This document shows positions 31,156-32,072 of a stretch of DNA of 32,072 bases, one piece after another. A program made the position numbers and the translations under genes. The DNA is from Candidatus Fimivivens faecavium (GTDB lineage: Bacteria > Bacillota > Clostridia > Oscillospirales > Ruminococcaceae), in the NCBI GenBank assembly GCA_018716105.1, contig DVKH01000022.1, positions 1 to 32,072 on the forward strand, given 5' to 3'. The first letter of the stretch is position 1. Each line of letters begins with the position of its first letter. The notes beneath the pieces are model-generated. The model saw only the letters and a list, made by a program, of their open reading frames with translations, was not told where the DNA came from and ran no database searches.

Positions 31156-31638
31156 TTAGGCGCCAGTGGGAGGGTTATATTTAGTCAAGACAATATAGCC
31201 TTCCAAAGTATTTCCCCACAATGTTTTAAACTGGCTAATCGTTTTCTTTTGGACCTGGCCGTCAGCGCACCAAGAATTTCCCTCCGTAAAGTATACATTT
31301 CCATCTATTACCTGCTCAATAAAAACAACATGACCTGCACCGCTGTTGCTAAATGAAGCAATACTCTTTGAAACGGGATCATTCGACTTGGATCGTTTGC
31401 TTACGCCGTTTCCAACGACGATGTTTTTATACCAACTTCCGCCGCTTCCAGATACATTGATGGGACCGCCGTACCTGTCATAAGCTCTCCCAAAGGCATA
31501 CCATGTGCACTGGTTATAATAACCAGTGTTGTCTCCATGAAAGGGATTCGTTTGGGGATCTGAGTAGTGATCGTCAGTAACATCTGCTACGACTTCTCCA
31601 ACTTTGTCAGTATAATCAGAACCGATATAACTTGCCAT
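31156..31638 (-). CDS. CHAP-domain peptidoglycan hydrolase without signal peptide
   Basis: This 160-aa protein starts at ATG 31636-31638 behind AAAAGGAG. It has the CHAP (NlpC/P60-like cysteine peptidase/amidase) catalytic set: Cys44 in YYNQCTWYAFGRAYDRYG, His103 in GAGHVVFIEQV, and Glu119/Asn121 in VYFTEGNSW. Such enzymes cut the amide between muramic acid and the stem peptide, or within the stem and bridge. As with the M23 protein in the previous unit, there is no signal peptide and no separate wall-binding domain. It holds the same position in the cassette as the M23 gene, with a similar start region and promoter, yet the proteins are unrelated. It is the clearest sign of cargo exchange. 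Confidence 0.9.
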   Translation of the reverse strand: MASYIGSDYTDKVGEVVADVTDDHYSDPQTNPFHGDNTGYYNQCTWYAFGRAYDRYGGPINVSGSGGSWYKNIVVGNGVSKRSKSNDPVSKSIASFSNSGAGHVVFIEQVIDGNVYFTEGNSWCADGQVQKKTISQFKTLWGNTLEGYIVLTKYNPPTGA

Positions 31639-31799
31639 AATAAAAACTCCTTTTAAAATATTAAATCTGATGATGCCTTTGTTTTTTGCAACCTCTGCAG
31701 CGGAAACAAATTTTCAAAGGAGGAAACCTAACAGTCAACTTTGGTTGACACTACAGGAAATTTGCAGTACAATACGAGAAGTTAGTTTTCCTAATTCAT
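31639..31799 (-). promoter_or_regulatory. Long 5' leader of the CHAP hydrolase gene
   Basis: About 155 nt separate the predicted transcription start (near 31793) from the start codon. The first 30 nt or so next to the gene resemble the M23 leader. A TTTCCTA/TAGGAAA-type motif recurs around 31752-31792. No gene is present. Confidence 0.4.
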
Positions 31800-31854
31800 A
31801 TTATAGGATATTTAATTTCGCTTGTCAATAGGATATGAGAAAATTATCTTCCTA
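31800..31854. promoter_or_regulatory. Overlapping divergent promoters with inverted repeat (second copy)
   Basis: Minus strand: TTGACA (31823-31828), 17 bp, TATAAT (31800-31805) for the CHAP gene. Plus strand: TTGTCA (31822-31827), 17 bp, TATCTT (31845-31850) for the XRE gene, with the TAGGA ... TCCTA dyad at 31829-31854. This repeats the 29762-29816 arrangement base for base at the key elements. Confidence 0.8.
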
Positions 31855-31874
31855 AAACTGAGGTGCTGTGTGTT

Positions 31875-32072
31875 ATGACATTTGGCGAGAAAGTAAAGAA
31901 GGCAAGAAAAGAGCTGGGGCTGACGCAGACCCAGCTTGGCCAAAAGATAGGGGTATCGCGGCGGACGATCACATCCTATGAGGCCGACGCCTTTCCCCCG
32001 CGGACAAGGGAGCTTTATTGCAAGCTGGCAAAAGCCCTGGATGTTAATGTAAACTACCTTCTGACGCAGGAG
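31875..32072 (+). CDS. Array XRE-family regulator (second copy, 3' partial)
   Basis: The first 66 codons run to the window edge. They differ from 29836-30033 at two bases, giving one amino-acid change (Glu to Gln in LGEKIG, residue 23, at the start of the HTH). The rest of the HTH, including the recognition helix, is identical, so both regulators should bind the same operators. This opens another unit of the array to the right. Confidence 0.92.
   Translation, partial: MTFGEKVKKARKELGLTQTQLGQKIGVSRRTITSYEADAFPPRTRELYCKLAKALDVNVNYLLTQE

Noticed and set aside
27912-32072. Prophage lysis module
   Set aside because: There is no holin, structural, replication or integrase gene, and the regulator-lipoprotein-hydrolase pattern repeats in a way not typical of phage; flanking DNA could still change this.

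Overview
The window looks like the chromosome of a high-GC, spore-forming, anaerobic member of the Clostridia (Oscillospiraceae/Ruminococcaceae-like). Supporting signs are Shine-Dalgarno-led genes with ATG/GTG/TTG starts, sigma-A promoters, YpeB (spore germination), GTP-dependent PEPCK, QueT, a CarD-family regulator and a cobalamin riboswitch in front of a BtuFCD-type importer. The genus cannot be fixed from sequence alone.

Layout. (1) 1-4880: a very large protein, cut by the left edge, that strings together domains known from bacterial toxin-immunity proteins (SUKH/SMI1, DUF4261, SUFU, DUF4253), followed by a CbrC-family gene. Its alanine codons (mostly GCC) differ from the GCG-rich genes that follow, so this is probably accessory DNA. 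(2) 5002-7623: queT behind a perfect promoter and a GC-rich leader, an XRE regulator, two unrecognised small genes, and a convergent pair of Arc-like ribbon-helix-helix genes whose stops overlap. (3) 7753-18894: core chromosome with dusB, polA-rimI-tsaD, pckG plus a 43-aa membrane peptide, two nitrilase-fold proteins that have lost the catalytic cysteine, and ypeB. (4) 18983-22945: tRNA-Ser(CGA) followed by three tandem 94-bp repeats that each carry a terminator, a GT2 glycosyltransferase, an exported protein, a small gene coupled to a CarD-like gene, and a YjbR-like gene with an odd tail. (5) 22982-26899: thpR, a cobalamin riboswitch with terminator, and a three-gene cobalamin-type ABC importer. 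(6) 27536-32072: a DUF805 gene, then a repeated, AT-rich modular array.

The array at the right end is the most interesting part. A conserved core (divergent promoter, XRE regulator, about 135 nt of conserved downstream DNA) occurs as a 3' remnant (about 27912-28187), a complete copy (about 29756-30389) and a copy cut by the window edge (about 31795 onward). Between cores lies variable cargo in a fixed arrangement: a forward lipoprotein gene, a shared bidirectional terminator, and a reverse-strand cell-wall hydrolase without signal peptide (M23 metallopeptidase in one unit, CHAP amidase/endopeptidase in the next). Each hydrolase promoter faces its neighbouring XRE promoter with overlapping -35 boxes and an inverted repeat over the XRE promoter. 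My inference is a regulated peptidoglycan-hydrolase system with matched lipoprotein partners, possibly immunity proteins, whose cargo is exchanged by recombination between near-identical cores. The structure is visible in the sequence; the function is not proven.
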